Origin: an uncultured Selenomonadales bacterium
GTDB lineage: Bacteria; Bacillota; Negativicutes; Selenomonadales; Selenomonadaceae
NCBI GenBank assembly: GCA_937910665.1
Contig: CALEPR010000154.1
Coordinates: 1-64,000 of the forward strand
Direction: 5' to 3'
Length of the DNA: 64,000 nt
Shown here: piece after piece, positions 1 through 6,780 of the stretch
Position numbering within the stretch: the stretch's first letter is position 1
How the letters are laid out: each line of letters opens with the position of its first letter
Made by a program: the position numbers and the translations under genes
Notes under the pieces: generated by a model
What the model saw: the letters and a program-made list of their open reading frames with translations, nothing else
The model's database searches: none
What the model was told of the DNA's origin: nothing

Positions 1-26
1 ACTCTGCCAACATTAACGGTTAAATT

Positions 27-272
27 TCAATAATTTTTTTGAGCGTTGCCGCCCGCATCAACGGCCAAGCGGCAGTTAATTTTTGTGACAGCTGCGCGGA
101 TTTTTTCAATTTCCTCGTCGCTCAAATCGCAGTTTTTGTAAATCAGCACTTTTTCTGACGGTTGCCAATCTACCGGGTCGATGCCTTTGTGGATAGCGTT
201 CACTACCTGCGCCGTCACGATGTTTGCCAAAATGTGATTCCACGTTTTCAGGTAAATTTTAAAATTTTTCAT
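27..272 (-). CDS. small hypothetical phage protein
   Basis: I do not recognise this protein of about 81 residues. The start at 272 is chosen because an AGGAG-type ribosome site lies just upstream; a start three codons earlier is possible. The middle has a tryptophan-rich stretch and the second half is acidic and probably helical (SDEEIEKIRAAV). It lies downstream of the 90-residue gene at 362-634 and of the hairpin at 301-346, and probably shares the same transcript. Confidence 0.6.
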   Translation of the reverse strand: MKNFKIYLKTWNHILANIVTAQVVNAIHKGIDPVDWQPSEKVLIYKNCDLSDEEIEKIRAAVTKINCRLAVDAGGNAQKNY

Positions 273-300
273 TTCAATCACTCCTCTTGATTTTTGCCGT

Positions 301-346
301 CCGACGCGCTATACTTCATTTGTATTTATTGAGCGTAGCGCGTCGG
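301..346. terminator. long-stem hairpin between two small genes
   Basis: A perfect 11-bp inverted repeat (CCGACGCGCTA at 301-311, TAGCGCGTCGG at 336-346) with a 24-nt loop sits between the genes at 362-634 and 27-272. On the plus strand a run of Ts follows, but the genes here are on the minus strand, where no T run follows. It may therefore be an RNA processing or attenuation structure, or a terminator for antisense transcription. Confidence 0.5.
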
Positions 347-361
347 TTTTCCGGCGTTTTT

Positions 362-634
362 TTATGCCAGCGGGTCGATGCCGTTCATCCAGTCGAACAA
401 CTCACCGTCAGGATGAACCAACTTGTAAAGTCCGTTGCCGTCGATGAAGTATTTCTTCTTCGTTTTTTCTTTGTCAGGAAAAAACCACATTGCCTTGCTG
501 TCCCAAACCTTATCCTCTTCGTCGTAGTCGAAAACTCTTTCGTACTTCCAGTTGTGCTTTTTCACCGGCAACGGCTCAATGTTGTGCCAAATTCCGCCGT
601 ACCCTGCCGCAATTCCGCGTTCTCTTGCTGTCAT
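362..634 (-). CDS. 90-residue hypothetical protein under the shared phage promoter
   Basis: This 90-residue soluble protein is rich in aromatic, Lys and Asp residues and matches no family I recognise. An AAAGGAGAGG ribosome site precedes the ATG at 634. About 40 nt upstream is a promoter whose sequence and spacing are copied at 60.74 kb (amidoligase) and 61.59 kb (its companion). The three genes are therefore probably expressed together. A role as partner or substrate of the amidoligase would be speculation. Confidence 0.65.
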   Translation of the reverse strand: MTARERGIAAGYGGIWHNIEPLPVKKHNWKYERVFDYDEEDKVWDSKAMWFFPDKEKTKKKYFIDGNGLYKLVHPDGELFDWMNGIDPLA

Positions 635-673
635 TTTCTATCCTCTCCTTTGCCTGTTTGCCTTTCGGCGTGT

Positions 674-735
674 GTATATATCACTCTAAGCCGAACATTT
701 ATCAAGTCATTTGGCGTGAATTATCTTGTATACAA
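674..735 (-). promoter_or_regulatory. promoter P1 of a three-member phage promoter family, with palindrome TTGTATACAA
   Basis: On the minus strand the order is the perfect palindrome TTGTATACAA (726-735), a -35-like TTGATA (700-705), and the 14-mer AGAGTGATATATAC (674-687), which contains an extended -10 (TGATATATA). The same elements occur with identical spacing at 60745-60806, and without the palindrome at 61591-61622. The -10 is about 40 nt from the start codon of the 90-residue gene. Confidence 0.7.
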
Positions 736-755
736 TCTGCCGAGTGTCGGCATTT

Positions 756-1517
756 TTATTTGGAAAACAACGGAATAATTTTTTCATTCCACAAAAGCTG
801 ATAGCCGCTGTGACCATTCGGCGCAGTATAAGGTATGAGTTCTCCAAAATTCCTGCCGTTTTCGGTTAAATCATAGCCCTTGCCACTTTGACTTTTCGTA
901 ATTAATCCAAGTTCGAACAACGCTTTATTGACCGCACGCGCTGAACTCAAGCCCACAATTTCCGCAATCTTTGTCGCCGTCAAATTTCCTGTCTCATAAT
1001 CTGCGGGCGGCAAGAGTTCTTTCAACTCCGGCAAATTCAACCGATAAGTTTTCTCCACAACCGCCGTCGCTTTGGAAAGTGCCATCGGACGTTTCACGCC
1101 GAAAATATTTTCCATCGATTCAGCAACCGCGCCGATGTCGATAATCGCGGCGTTAATTTCCATAACTTTTTCGTGCGGATTTTTAGGCAACGAATAAGAA
1201 CCGGTCTTGCGAATACTCGGCAAAACTTCCGAAGTAACCCAGCGTTTGAACTCCTTCGCTCTCGGCAACTTACTTGAAAGAATCAGTGCATAAAGTCCGC
1301 TTTCGTTGATGATTGTCATTTCGCGATTTTGCCCTGACCCGTTGAAATTACGGGTCAGCTTATCTTCGTCGTCAACGTGATTACGAATCGCTTGGTCGGT
1401 GTCTTTATAACCGAGCATTGCGGCAACATCTTTACCGACAAGCCAACCTTCGCCGTTGATTTCAATTCCGCGAATTTTTCCAAAGTCAGGATTGTTAAAA
1501 ATTTGCAAGTTACTCAC
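756..1517 (-). CDS. BRO-family phage antirepressor
   Basis: The N-terminal about 110 residues look like a BRO-N domain: NPDFGKIRGIEINGEGWLVG, then the AAMLGYKDTDQAIRNHVDDE core, then the NESGLYALILSSKLPRAKEF and WVTSEVLPSIRKTG motifs. The C-terminal half resembles a winged-helix antirepressor C-domain (TATKIAEIVGLSSARAVNKA) with a GLITKSQSGKGYDLT segment. Family members bind DNA or repressors and tip the lysis-lysogeny balance. It is 253 residues, a normal length. It follows the 454-residue gene by 11 nt in the same operon. Confidence 0.85.
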   Translation of the reverse strand: MSNLQIFNNPDFGKIRGIEINGEGWLVGKDVAAMLGYKDTDQAIRNHVDDEDKLTRNFNGSGQNREMTIINESGLYALILSSKLPRAKEFKRWVTSEVLPSIRKTGSYSLPKNPHEKVMEINAAIIDIGAVAESMENIFGVKRPMALSKATAVVEKTYRLNLPELKELLPPADYETGNLTATKIAEIVGLSSARAVNKALFELGLITKSQSGKGYDLTENGRNFGELIPYTAPNGHSGYQLLWNEKIIPLFSK

Positions 1518-1528
1518 TTAAATTCTCC

Positions 1529-2893
1529 TTACGCCACACGATAATTTTTGCAGAGAGTTTTCAGCATTGCGAAAACATTTTCGGCAAGGTCAAGCTGTCC
1601 GAGTTTTAAATACTTTCTCAAAAACTTTTGTGCCTGGAAAATCTCCGGCAACGTCACATTTTGGAAAATTGCGTCTGCCCAGTCGATAGCCGACTTGCGC
1701 GGGCGATTTTTTATTTCCGCAACTTTTTCTTTGAGCGAATTTTTTTCGGCGTTGATTTCCTCGACTTCCGCATCTTGACCGAGACTGTACGCCAAATCGT
1801 CTTCGGCTTTTTGGATTTCCTCAGCATTTGTGCAAAAGGCGGTTGCCTTCAAAGCCGTTTCGTCTAACGAATCGATGCCGCCAATGTGAATTTCCTCAAC
1901 ACCTAAGTCAATGCTGATTTTCCGCTTAATAATTTCTCCAAAATCGTCAATAAGCGTCACCATTTTTTTCGTCCGGCGCGTGACTTTGTAAGCCGGTCTT
2001 TTAGCCGAATCAAAAAGGTCGTAGTACCATTTACCGACTTCAAATTTTTTAATTTCCGTCGTCGCTGTCATCGCGTTGACTTCCTCAATTTCCGCCAAAA
2101 TGGAATTGGCGCGGTCGGCGGTTTCTTCGGCGTACTCAATACGCTCAATCATTCCTGCAACTTCAACGAGTGCGCCGCTGATGTTTTTGCCGTCAATTTC
2201 TTTCATTGCGTCCTTGATGCGCTTTTTAGCAAAGTCAATTTCCTCATTGGCGCATTCAAGCAAAAACTGAATTTCTTTCGCTTTCGTTTGCTCCGCAGTG
2301 TCCTTGACTTCGTTAAACTCTTCCGCAAGTTTTTCAATGCGGCTTTCGATGGAATCAATAGCAATTTCGCCACCACGAATTTCATCAAGAATATTTTCAA
2401 CTTCTGCCGCGTTGTTATTCGTCGCCGCATTCAGCGCAAGAATTTTTTCGGCAAGTTTTCTTTGCGCCGGACGATACTTACTGCCCGCAAGGAAGTTGCA
2501 ACTTTCAATTCTTTCAAGCCGATTTTCATTCACGAAAACTTTTTTGAGCAGATAAATCGCGAGATGAGAAATCGCGCTGTTGCTGAAGGCGAAACTGTCC
2601 ATATCGTGAGTAGTCGTCACCGCGAAAAGGTCGTCGCCTTCAAAGTACTCGTGAAAATTCGTCGCCATCCCGCGAGCCATCGCCATTGCGTCATAAGACA
2701 AATTGCTGAACTTCGTGAAATAAATTCCGCTGCTGTTCGGAGCTTGCCAGTTGTTGATAACGTCCATCGCCGTGAGCGCAACTTCAACTTTGATTTTTTC
2801 GTCGCTGTAGAAATGACTGTAAGTCGAGCTTGCGACTTCCGCCAGTAAATTTCTTGCCGTCTTCATTTCAGTTTTGTTAAATTCAGTTTTCAC
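1529..2893 (-). CDS. large early phage protein of unknown function
   Basis: The frame encodes 454 residues from a GTG at 2893 that follows GAGAGGTTACAG. I recognise no family. The N-terminal about 150 residues are mixed. Residues 150-290 are strongly helical and charged, likely coiled coil (KAKEIQFLLECANEEIDFAK, VAGMIERIEYAEETADRANS). A small beta-rich segment follows (KWYYDLFDSAKRPAYKVTRR), then a helical tail. It lies between two early genes of the minus-strand operon and may act in replication or recombination, but nothing seen proves that. Confidence 0.7.
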   Translation of the reverse strand: MKTEFNKTEMKTARNLLAEVASSTYSHFYSDEKIKVEVALTAMDVINNWQAPNSSGIYFTKFSNLSYDAMAMARGMATNFHEYFEGDDLFAVTTTHDMDSFAFSNSAISHLAIYLLKKVFVNENRLERIESCNFLAGSKYRPAQRKLAEKILALNAATNNNAAEVENILDEIRGGEIAIDSIESRIEKLAEEFNEVKDTAEQTKAKEIQFLLECANEEIDFAKKRIKDAMKEIDGKNISGALVEVAGMIERIEYAEETADRANSILAEIEEVNAMTATTEIKKFEVGKWYYDLFDSAKRPAYKVTRRTKKMVTLIDDFGEIIKRKISIDLGVEEIHIGGIDSLDETALKATAFCTNAEEIQKAEDDLAYSLGQDAEVEEINAEKNSLKEKVAEIKNRPRKSAIDWADAIFQNVTLPEIFQAQKFLRKYLKLGQLDLAENVFAMLKTLCKNYRVA

Positions 2894-2908
2894 CTGTAAC
2901 CTCTCCTC

Positions 2909-3238
2909 TCAAACCGCCGGATTTTTCATCGCCGACATCATTCCGTCGTACTTCGCCGCCTTGATTCTGAACTGCATCAACTTTTTTTCGAGTGCGGCAT
3001 TTCTCGTGCGTTCCTGCTCCAACTCCGAATTTTTTTTCGCGAGAATTTTGTTTTCATCGCTGTCAAAATCAAGGTCGAGAACGCACACGCCGTCATCAAT
3101 CACCTTGCGCCACATCGCCGTCAATCCTTCAAAAGTGAGATACTTTTTGCAGATTTCGTCCAGCGTAGCGCGACTGACGAGTTCGCCGTCAATGCAGTAC
3201 CGAGTGCTACGTTTCACCTTCACTCTCTCGATTTTCAT
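2909..3238 (-). CDS. small coiled-coil hypothetical protein
   Basis: The start at 3238 follows a GGGGAGAGGG ribosome site and gives 109 residues. The first half is basic and may be compact (KIERVKVKRSTRYCIDGELV). The second half is a charged helix (DSDENKILAKKNSELEQERT) that probably forms a coiled coil. No family is recognised. It lies between the XRE regulator at 3272 and the 454-residue gene, all in one direction, so it belongs to the leftward early operon. Confidence 0.6.
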   Translation of the reverse strand: MKIERVKVKRSTRYCIDGELVSRATLDEICKKYLTFEGLTAMWRKVIDDGVCVLDLDFDSDENKILAKKNSELEQERTRNAALEKKLMQFRIKAAKYDGMMSAMKNPAV

Positions 3239-3271
3239 AAAAAACCCTCTCCCCAAAATTTTGTTTTTGTG

Positions 3272-3475
3272 CTAAACTACATTTGTACTCCACAATTTTT
3301 CAACAGTTGTATCAAACGCTTTAGCAATTTTGATTGCAGTCTTTATTGCCTGAGCCGACATTCCGTATTCGTATTTTTGATACATCTGTTTACTCATTCC
3401 TAACATATCAGCGGCTTGTTGCTGTGATTTGCCTAACCGCAATCTTGCCGCTTGGAGTTGTTCAATCTTTTTCAT
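3272..3475 (-). CDS. XRE-family helix-turn-helix regulator (Cro-like, switch 1)
   Basis: These 67 residues form a single HTH_3 domain: KSQQQAADMLGMSKQMYQKYEYG is the helix-turn-helix, followed by AIKIAKAFDTTVEKLW. It diverges from a second XRE gene at 3592. Between them are two short palindromic sites (3505-3514 and 3540-3551), which looks like a Cro/CI-type switch separate from the main immunity region at 14 kb. As the first gene of the leftward operon it probably controls the genes down to about 1 bp. Confidence 0.85.
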   Translation of the reverse strand: MKKIEQLQAARLRLGKSQQQAADMLGMSKQMYQKYEYGMSAQAIKTAIKIAKAFDTTVEKLWSTNVV

Positions 3476-3504
3476 CTCACCTCATCTCCTTTTTTATTTT
3501 AGCT

Positions 3505-3551
3505 ACCGTTCGGTTGCTATGTCGTGAATTATATTTGGTAACCGTGCGGTT
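3505..3551. promoter_or_regulatory. two operator-like palindromes between divergent XRE genes
   Basis: ACCGTTCGGT (3505-3514) and AACCGTGCGGTT (3540-3551) share the pattern ACCGTnCGGT and have centres 36 bp apart. They lie in the 116-bp gap between divergent XRE genes. Their sequence differs from the 14-kb operators, so they probably bind one or both XRE proteins encoded here. Confidence 0.65.
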
Positions 3552-3591
3552 GTCAAGTGGGCTGAAAAATTTTTTTTGGGGAGTGATTTTT

Positions 3592-3804
3592 ATGACTTAT
3601 GCAGAGGGGTTAAAGCGTTTCCGAAAAGATTTTAGTATTACCCAACAACAGGCAGCCGACTCAGCGAAAATTCTTAAACCTGCTTACCAACGTTATGAAT
3701 ATGGTCGTGACCCTGCTATTTCTGTGCTTGTCAAACTCGCGGACGCTTACAACGTGTCGCTTGATTATTTGGTCGGGCGAAGTGACAATCCGCAGAGATA
3801 CTGA
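3592..3804 (+). CDS. XRE-family helix-turn-helix regulator (CI-like, switch 1)
   Basis: These 70 residues are one HTH domain (SITQQQAADSAKILKPAYQR, then PAISVLVKLADAYNVSLDYL) with the common SDNPQRY tail. The ATG at 3592 follows GGGGAGTGA. It is divergent from the XRE gene at 3475 across two operator-like palindromes. It has no dimerisation or cleavage domain and so is not a full-length CI. The DNA coding for its last residues resembles the AATCCGCAGAG element repeated through the neighbouring cargo island. Confidence 0.85.
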   Translation: MTYAEGLKRFRKDFSITQQQAADSAKILKPAYQRYEYGRDPAISVLVKLADAYNVSLDYLVGRSDNPQRY

Positions 3805-3819
3805 AAGGTTGGTGAATTT

Positions 3820-4170
3820 ATGCGTGGTGTTGATTTAGACAAATTGAAAAAATCTTTGAACCACAGGCTTTCAAAATCTCACTCGGCAACTTCCACAAAT
3901 GAGTTGGCTGTTTTTTTTGAATATTATCATTCTGTTGCCGAAGACGACACGGTAAGATTACTAAATTTGAGATATTGCATCTTCGCGTGGCTGACGTTGT
4001 GGCACTTTCTCCGATTTGCTCAGTTTCGACCGAATCAACACTTGCTTGGCATTCAGAGTTTGAAGCGTCTGAAGTTGCTGATTGATGGAATCAGATTCTT
4101 GTTTTTCAAGTCGCTCTGCTACTTCATTCAGCAAGGTGGCTATCTCTTTTACGTCACCTTCAAAACTTAA
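3820..4170 (+). pseudogene. short ORF, probably a gene start fused to antisense sequence
   Basis: A good ribosome site (GAAAGGTTGGTG) precedes the ATG at 3820. The first about 50 residues look like real protein (MRGVDLDKLKKSLNHRL). From about 3961 on, the frame runs antisense to the minus-strand gene at 3961-4182, and the translation becomes hydrophobic and low in acidic residues, as shadow frames do. I read it as a cargo gene cut at a recombination boundary, like the relic at 7494-7573. A genuine 116-residue protein cannot be excluded. Confidence 0.35.
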
Positions 4171-4182
4171 GTTGACTTTCAT
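3961..4182 (-). CDS. short coiled-coil protein A of the cargo island
   Basis: The start at 4182 follows the CGAGGTGA ribosome site that is part of the island's boundary repeat. The 73-residue product has an amphipathic helix (DVKEIATLLNEVAERLEKQE) and a Gln/Lys-rich tail. It lies directly downstream of the first Rha gene. Two other short genes with the same ribosome site and boundary repeat occur at 5555-5746 and 6545-6733. Function is unknown. Confidence 0.55.
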   Translation of the reverse strand: MKVNLSFEGDVKEIATLLNEVAERLEKQESDSINQQLQTLQTLNAKQVLIRSKLSKSEKVPQRQPREDAISQI

Positions 4183-4187
4183 TTTTT

Positions 4188-4221
4188 TCACCTCGATTTT
4201 GATAATCCGCAACGGCTTTAA
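4188..4221. repeat. boundary repeat copy 1 (RBS plus AATCCGCA element)
   Basis: TTCACCTCGATTTT followed by AATCCGCAACGGCTTTAA. It is related to copies at 5751-5795 and 6738-6780, with partial copies at 4958-4985 and 7494-7510. The CACCTCGATT part is the minus-strand ribosome site of the next short gene. The rest is intergenic and ends at the stop of the upstream gene. Confidence 0.7.
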
Positions 4222-4916
4222 GCGATAAGTCTTTGCTCGCCGAAAGTGATTTCCAAAAAAGCGTTAAGGCGAATTTTGCAATCCTGATAAATTTCTTTGT
4301 AATGTTTGCACTGCGCCATTCCGCGTTTAATGATGTGAAAAATCATTGATTCCACGTCGTCAAGCGTGTTTAACTGTTTAATTGTTGCGTTGTCACGCTC
4401 GCCGCCTTTCAGACCGACAATTTTATTCGCCAAATTCGTGTAAACGACGTAAAGTTTGTCGGCGTGTTTAGAACCTTGAATTTTGGCATATGCTACAAGC
4501 TGTTTGATAATGTCGGTTTCTTTAAGTCGCGTAAGTTTGCCTTGATAACGCGTCGCAATTCTGAGCGGGTCGTTGAATTCTTGAAGTTTTTTCTCCATTT
4601 CATTAAAAGTAGCGAAATATTTGCGTTTGAATTGTCTTGCCTTCGCGCCGTTCAAATTGCCGACTACTTCCATAAAAGCATCGCGATTGAGTAAATACAT
4701 TGGCTGAGATTTTCCTTGAGAATTTTGGTAATTTGACTTGAAAAATTGCGGGTTATAATTCTCATTGAGGACGCCCATATTTTCGGGAGTCGTCAATTCT
4801 GTTTTCAGTATCTCGATTTTTTCCAAGATATGGTCGTGACGTTTCTCAAAAACTTCAGCAATTTTCAGACTCGTAGTAATCGGCTGGTCGTTTTGAATAA
4901 AAACAAGTTCATTCAT
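4218..4916 (-). CDS. Rha-family phage regulatory protein, copy 1
   Basis: The N-terminal about 100 residues are the pRha domain: MNELVFIQNDQPITTSLKIA, FEKRHDHILEKIEIL, PMYLLNRDAFMEVVGNLNG and ARQFKRKYFATFNEMEKKL. The C-terminal half has an ORF6C-like helical domain. Rha proteins are phage regulators related to the lambdoid roi/rha genes and to antirepressors. At 232 residues the length is normal. A second copy lies at 6771-7475, about 2 kb away, in the same boundary-repeat context. Confidence 0.85.
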   Translation of the reverse strand: MNELVFIQNDQPITTSLKIAEVFEKRHDHILEKIEILKTELTTPENMGVLNENYNPQFFKSNYQNSQGKSQPMYLLNRDAFMEVVGNLNGAKARQFKRKYFATFNEMEKKLQEFNDPLRIATRYQGKLTRLKETDIIKQLVAYAKIQGSKHADKLYVVYTNLANKIVGLKGGERDNATIKQLNTLDDVESMIFHIIKRGMAQCKHYKEIYQDCKIRLNAFLEITFGEQRLIA

Positions 4917-4960
4917 TTTAAATCTTCCTTTCTGAAAAATATTTACTTGGACGCTCCGGC

Positions 4961-5035
4961 ATTCCGCAGAGGATTTAATTTTGAAAGAACATTGGGCGGT
5001 TTGTCCGCTCTTCTTGGAAGGAGTGGTTTTATCGT
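4961..5035 (+). promoter_or_regulatory. duplicated 5' leader with conserved hairpin (copy 1)
   Basis: The leader carries ATTCCGCAGAGG, the hairpin GGGCGG-TTTGT-CCGCTC, then TTGGAAGGAGTGGTTTT as ribosome site. The leader at 5769-5840 matches it closely, and the stem bases differ but still pair (GGGTGG with CCGCCT). This suggests a maintained RNA structure just before the ribosome site of two unrelated plus-strand cargo genes. Confidence 0.6.
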
Positions 5036-5632
5036 ATGTTTCCTAAATTACCTACCGGTGCTTTGAAAAATATGAAGGCTATGGCGGATGTTTTTCAACT
5101 TGAGCGCGATGGAAAAATTATCTGCGAAAAAGTCACAGCATTTTTTTGTGGTAAAGATTATCCTGATACTATTCAGGTCGTCGGTGACGAATACGACATC
5201 AGAGAAGAAGATGTAATGATTCACGTCAAAACAAATCGGCGTAATTTCATCGACAATGTTAGACCTACTCATTCCGGCTTTATGGTGCATTATCAAACCG
5301 AATATCAACGCAAAAAGAATTTAAATCAGTCAGTTGGTATCAGTATTGGTAGTATCGGCGGCAACGCTATTGTCGGTAGTCAGCAATTCGCTACAATCAA
5401 TATTGGAACGTCTTTTGATGAAGTGAGAAAATTTATTGACGGTTCACAAGATATTCCAAATGCCGACAAAGCAGAATTACAAAAATTTATTGATGCCGTG
5501 CAAACTGTAGTTGAAAATAATATACCTGTGGCAGGTGGGACATTTTCAAAATTTTCAAACCTCGTTGAGCGGTACGCACCTATCGTCGGCTCTATTTTGC
5601 ACCCGCTCACAGCTTGGATACTCGGCAAGTAG
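5036..5632 (+). CDS. cargo protein 1 of unknown function
   Basis: The 198-residue soluble protein is not recognised. Its N-terminal about 90 residues are beta-rich (VTAFFCGKDYPDTIQVVGDE). A Gly/Ile-rich stretch follows (SVGISIGSIGGNAIVGSQQF), then a helical segment and a hydrophobic C-terminus (YAPIVGSILHPLTAWILGK) that could touch a membrane. It is on the plus strand inside a minus-strand region and is preceded by a duplicated leader, as is the TIR-like gene. That pattern fits a moron, perhaps for superinfection exclusion or defence. Confidence 0.6.
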   Translation: MFPKLPTGALKNMKAMADVFQLERDGKIICEKVTAFFCGKDYPDTIQVVGDEYDIREEDVMIHVKTNRRNFIDNVRPTHSGFMVHYQTEYQRKKNLNQSVGISIGSIGGNAIVGSQQFATINIGTSFDEVRKFIDGSQDIPNADKAELQKFIDAVQTVVENNIPVAGGTFSKFSNLVERYAPIVGSILHPLTAWILGK

Positions 5633-5746
5633 TCGATGAGTGTAGTCTAAGATATGATTTATAAGTTCTAAACTTGCGCCGACTTCAAAACGCAACTCTT
5701 CAAACTGTTTTTTGAGTTCGGCGTTCTCTTTTTGAATTTCGTTCAA
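5555..5746 (-). CDS. short coiled-coil protein B of the cargo island
   Basis: A TTG at 5746 follows GAGGTGAAAAAA, the ribosome site shared with genes A and C. The 63 residues start with a clear coiled coil (NEIQKENAELKKQFEELRFE). The last part overlaps the 3' end of cargo gene 1 on the other strand by 78 bp, so the C-terminus may be a product of rearrangement. No family is recognised. Confidence 0.5.
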   Translation of the reverse strand: MNEIQKENAELKKQFEELRFEVGASLELINHILDYTHRLLAEYPSCERVQNRADDRCVPLNEV

Positions 5747-5750
5747 TTTT

Positions 5751-5795
5751 TTCACCTCGATTCTGCAACAATCCGCAGAGGTTTTAATTTTGAAA
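5751..5795. repeat. boundary repeat copy 2
   Basis: TTCACCTCGATTCTGCAAC then AATCCGCAGAGGTTTTAATT. This is the best-preserved copy. Leftward it gives the ribosome site of short gene B. Rightward it forms the start of the leader of the TIR-like gene. Confidence 0.7.
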
Positions 5796-5840
5796 AAAAA
5801 CATTGGGTGGTTTATCCGCCTTCTTGAAAGGAGTGGTTTT
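5796..5840 (+). promoter_or_regulatory. duplicated 5' leader with conserved hairpin (copy 2)
   Basis: This is the counterpart of 4984-5035. The hairpin GGGTGG-TTTAT-CCGCCT keeps its pairing despite base changes relative to copy 1. It is followed by TTGAAAGGAGTGGTTTT and the ATG at 5841. Confidence 0.6.
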
Positions 5841-6548
5841 ATGAAAAATTGTTTTATCGTTTGTCCTATTGGTGCGGAAGGAACGTCACAGCGTAAACGT
5901 TCCGACCAGTTACTGAAATATGTCATTACTCCTGTATGTGAGCAAAAGGGTTACGAAATTAAACGTAGCGACCTGATACCTGGCGTGGATAAAATCAATC
6001 AGACAATCATTGATTGCCTCGTCAATTCAGATTTGGTCATTGCCGACCTTTCGGATCATAATCCCAACGCTTTTTTTGAGCTTGGTTACCGTACGGCACT
6101 TAGCAAACCTTTAATTCACGTCATTGAGGAAGGACAACCAATTCCTTTTGATGTAGGTAACATCAGAACAATATTTTATGATTTGACAGACTTAGACAAA
6201 ACAGAAAAGACAAAAGAGCGTTTAGCAGAGACCATAGATGCAATTAGCATAATCGAAAATGATGGAATGGTTGAATCTGAGGACGTTAAAAATTCTGGTA
6301 GCAGTACAGAAAATCTCACACAGCAACAACAATATTTAAATTGGATAATTAACGGCATTTTGTCTATAAAAGATGATTTGTCGGAATTGAAAAAAATCGC
6401 TGTTAATAGTAACAACACTATGCTGGAGCAAATTGTTTCAATTTTTACCAATCAAATGCGAAATATGTCCAATCCTCAAGATAAAGCAGTCGAAATTTTT
6501 TTTGAAGGAGGCTTTCAAAAATCCTCAAAAAGCTATGGACATTTTTAA
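5841..6548 (+). CDS. TIR-like / nucleoside 2-deoxyribosyltransferase-like protein, moron
   Basis: The 235-residue protein starts with a Rossmann-like domain: MKNCFIVCPIGAEGTSQRKR, then LKYVITPVCEQKGYEI, then the signature LVIADLSDHNPNAFFELGYR near residues 69-88. The FELG glutamate is the expected catalytic position in TIR and nucleoside deoxyribosyltransferase-like folds. Residues 130-235 are helical and may oligomerise or sense. Proteins of this type are often NAD- or nucleotide-degrading defence effectors. Its place on the plus strand between boundary repeats supports a cargo or defence role; the activity itself is inferred. Confidence 0.7.
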   Translation: MKNCFIVCPIGAEGTSQRKRSDQLLKYVITPVCEQKGYEIKRSDLIPGVDKINQTIIDCLVNSDLVIADLSDHNPNAFFELGYRTALSKPLIHVIEEGQPIPFDVGNIRTIFYDLTDLDKTEKTKERLAETIDAISIIENDGMVESEDVKNSGSSTENLTQQQQYLNWIINGILSIKDDLSELKKIAVNSNNTMLEQIVSIFTNQMRNMSNPQDKAVEIFFEGGFQKSSKSYGHF

Positions 6549-6733
6549 TCAGCTCGTAAAAGCAAATTCTCCACAGTCGCCGTGATGTCTTCGCACAAAT
6601 TTTCTATCACAGACTTTAGTTTTTCATAATCGGTTCTGTCGCAATTTTCAAATGAAATTGTCACGGTGACTTTTTGTCCTGTCGATTCAAACAATATCGA
6701 TTTTGTGAAAATTTCTTTAGATTGTTCCAGCAA
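6545..6733 (-). CDS. short protein C of the cargo island
   Basis: A TTG at 6733 lies 6 nt after GAGGTG, as in genes A and B; a GTG at 6742 is also open. The 62 residues include KVTVTISFENCDRTDYEKLK and a helical tail. The stop codon overlaps the stop of the TIR-like gene on the other strand through a shared TTAA. It lies directly downstream of the second Rha gene. Function is unknown. Confidence 0.5.
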   Translation of the reverse strand: MLEQSKEIFTKSILFESTGQKVTVTISFENCDRTDYEKLKSVIENLCEDITATVENLLLRAD

Positions 6734-6737
6734 TAAA

Positions 6738-6780
6738 TTCACCTCGATTCAGTAACAATCCGCAAAGGTTTTAATTTAGA
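6738..6780. repeat. boundary repeat copy 3
   Basis: TTCACCTCGATTCAGTAAC then AATCCGCAAAGGTTTTAATT, between short gene C and the end of the second Rha gene. It matches copies 1 and 2 in order and spacing. Confidence 0.7.

Noticed and set aside
287..801. Two plus-strand frames opposite the 90-residue gene
   Set aside because: They overlap the hairpin, the gene and promoter P1, lack ribosome sites, and have unlikely composition.
3334..3591. Upstream extension of the XRE gene at 3592
   Set aside because: The extension runs through the operator region and the divergent gene; a strong ribosome site marks the ATG at 3592.
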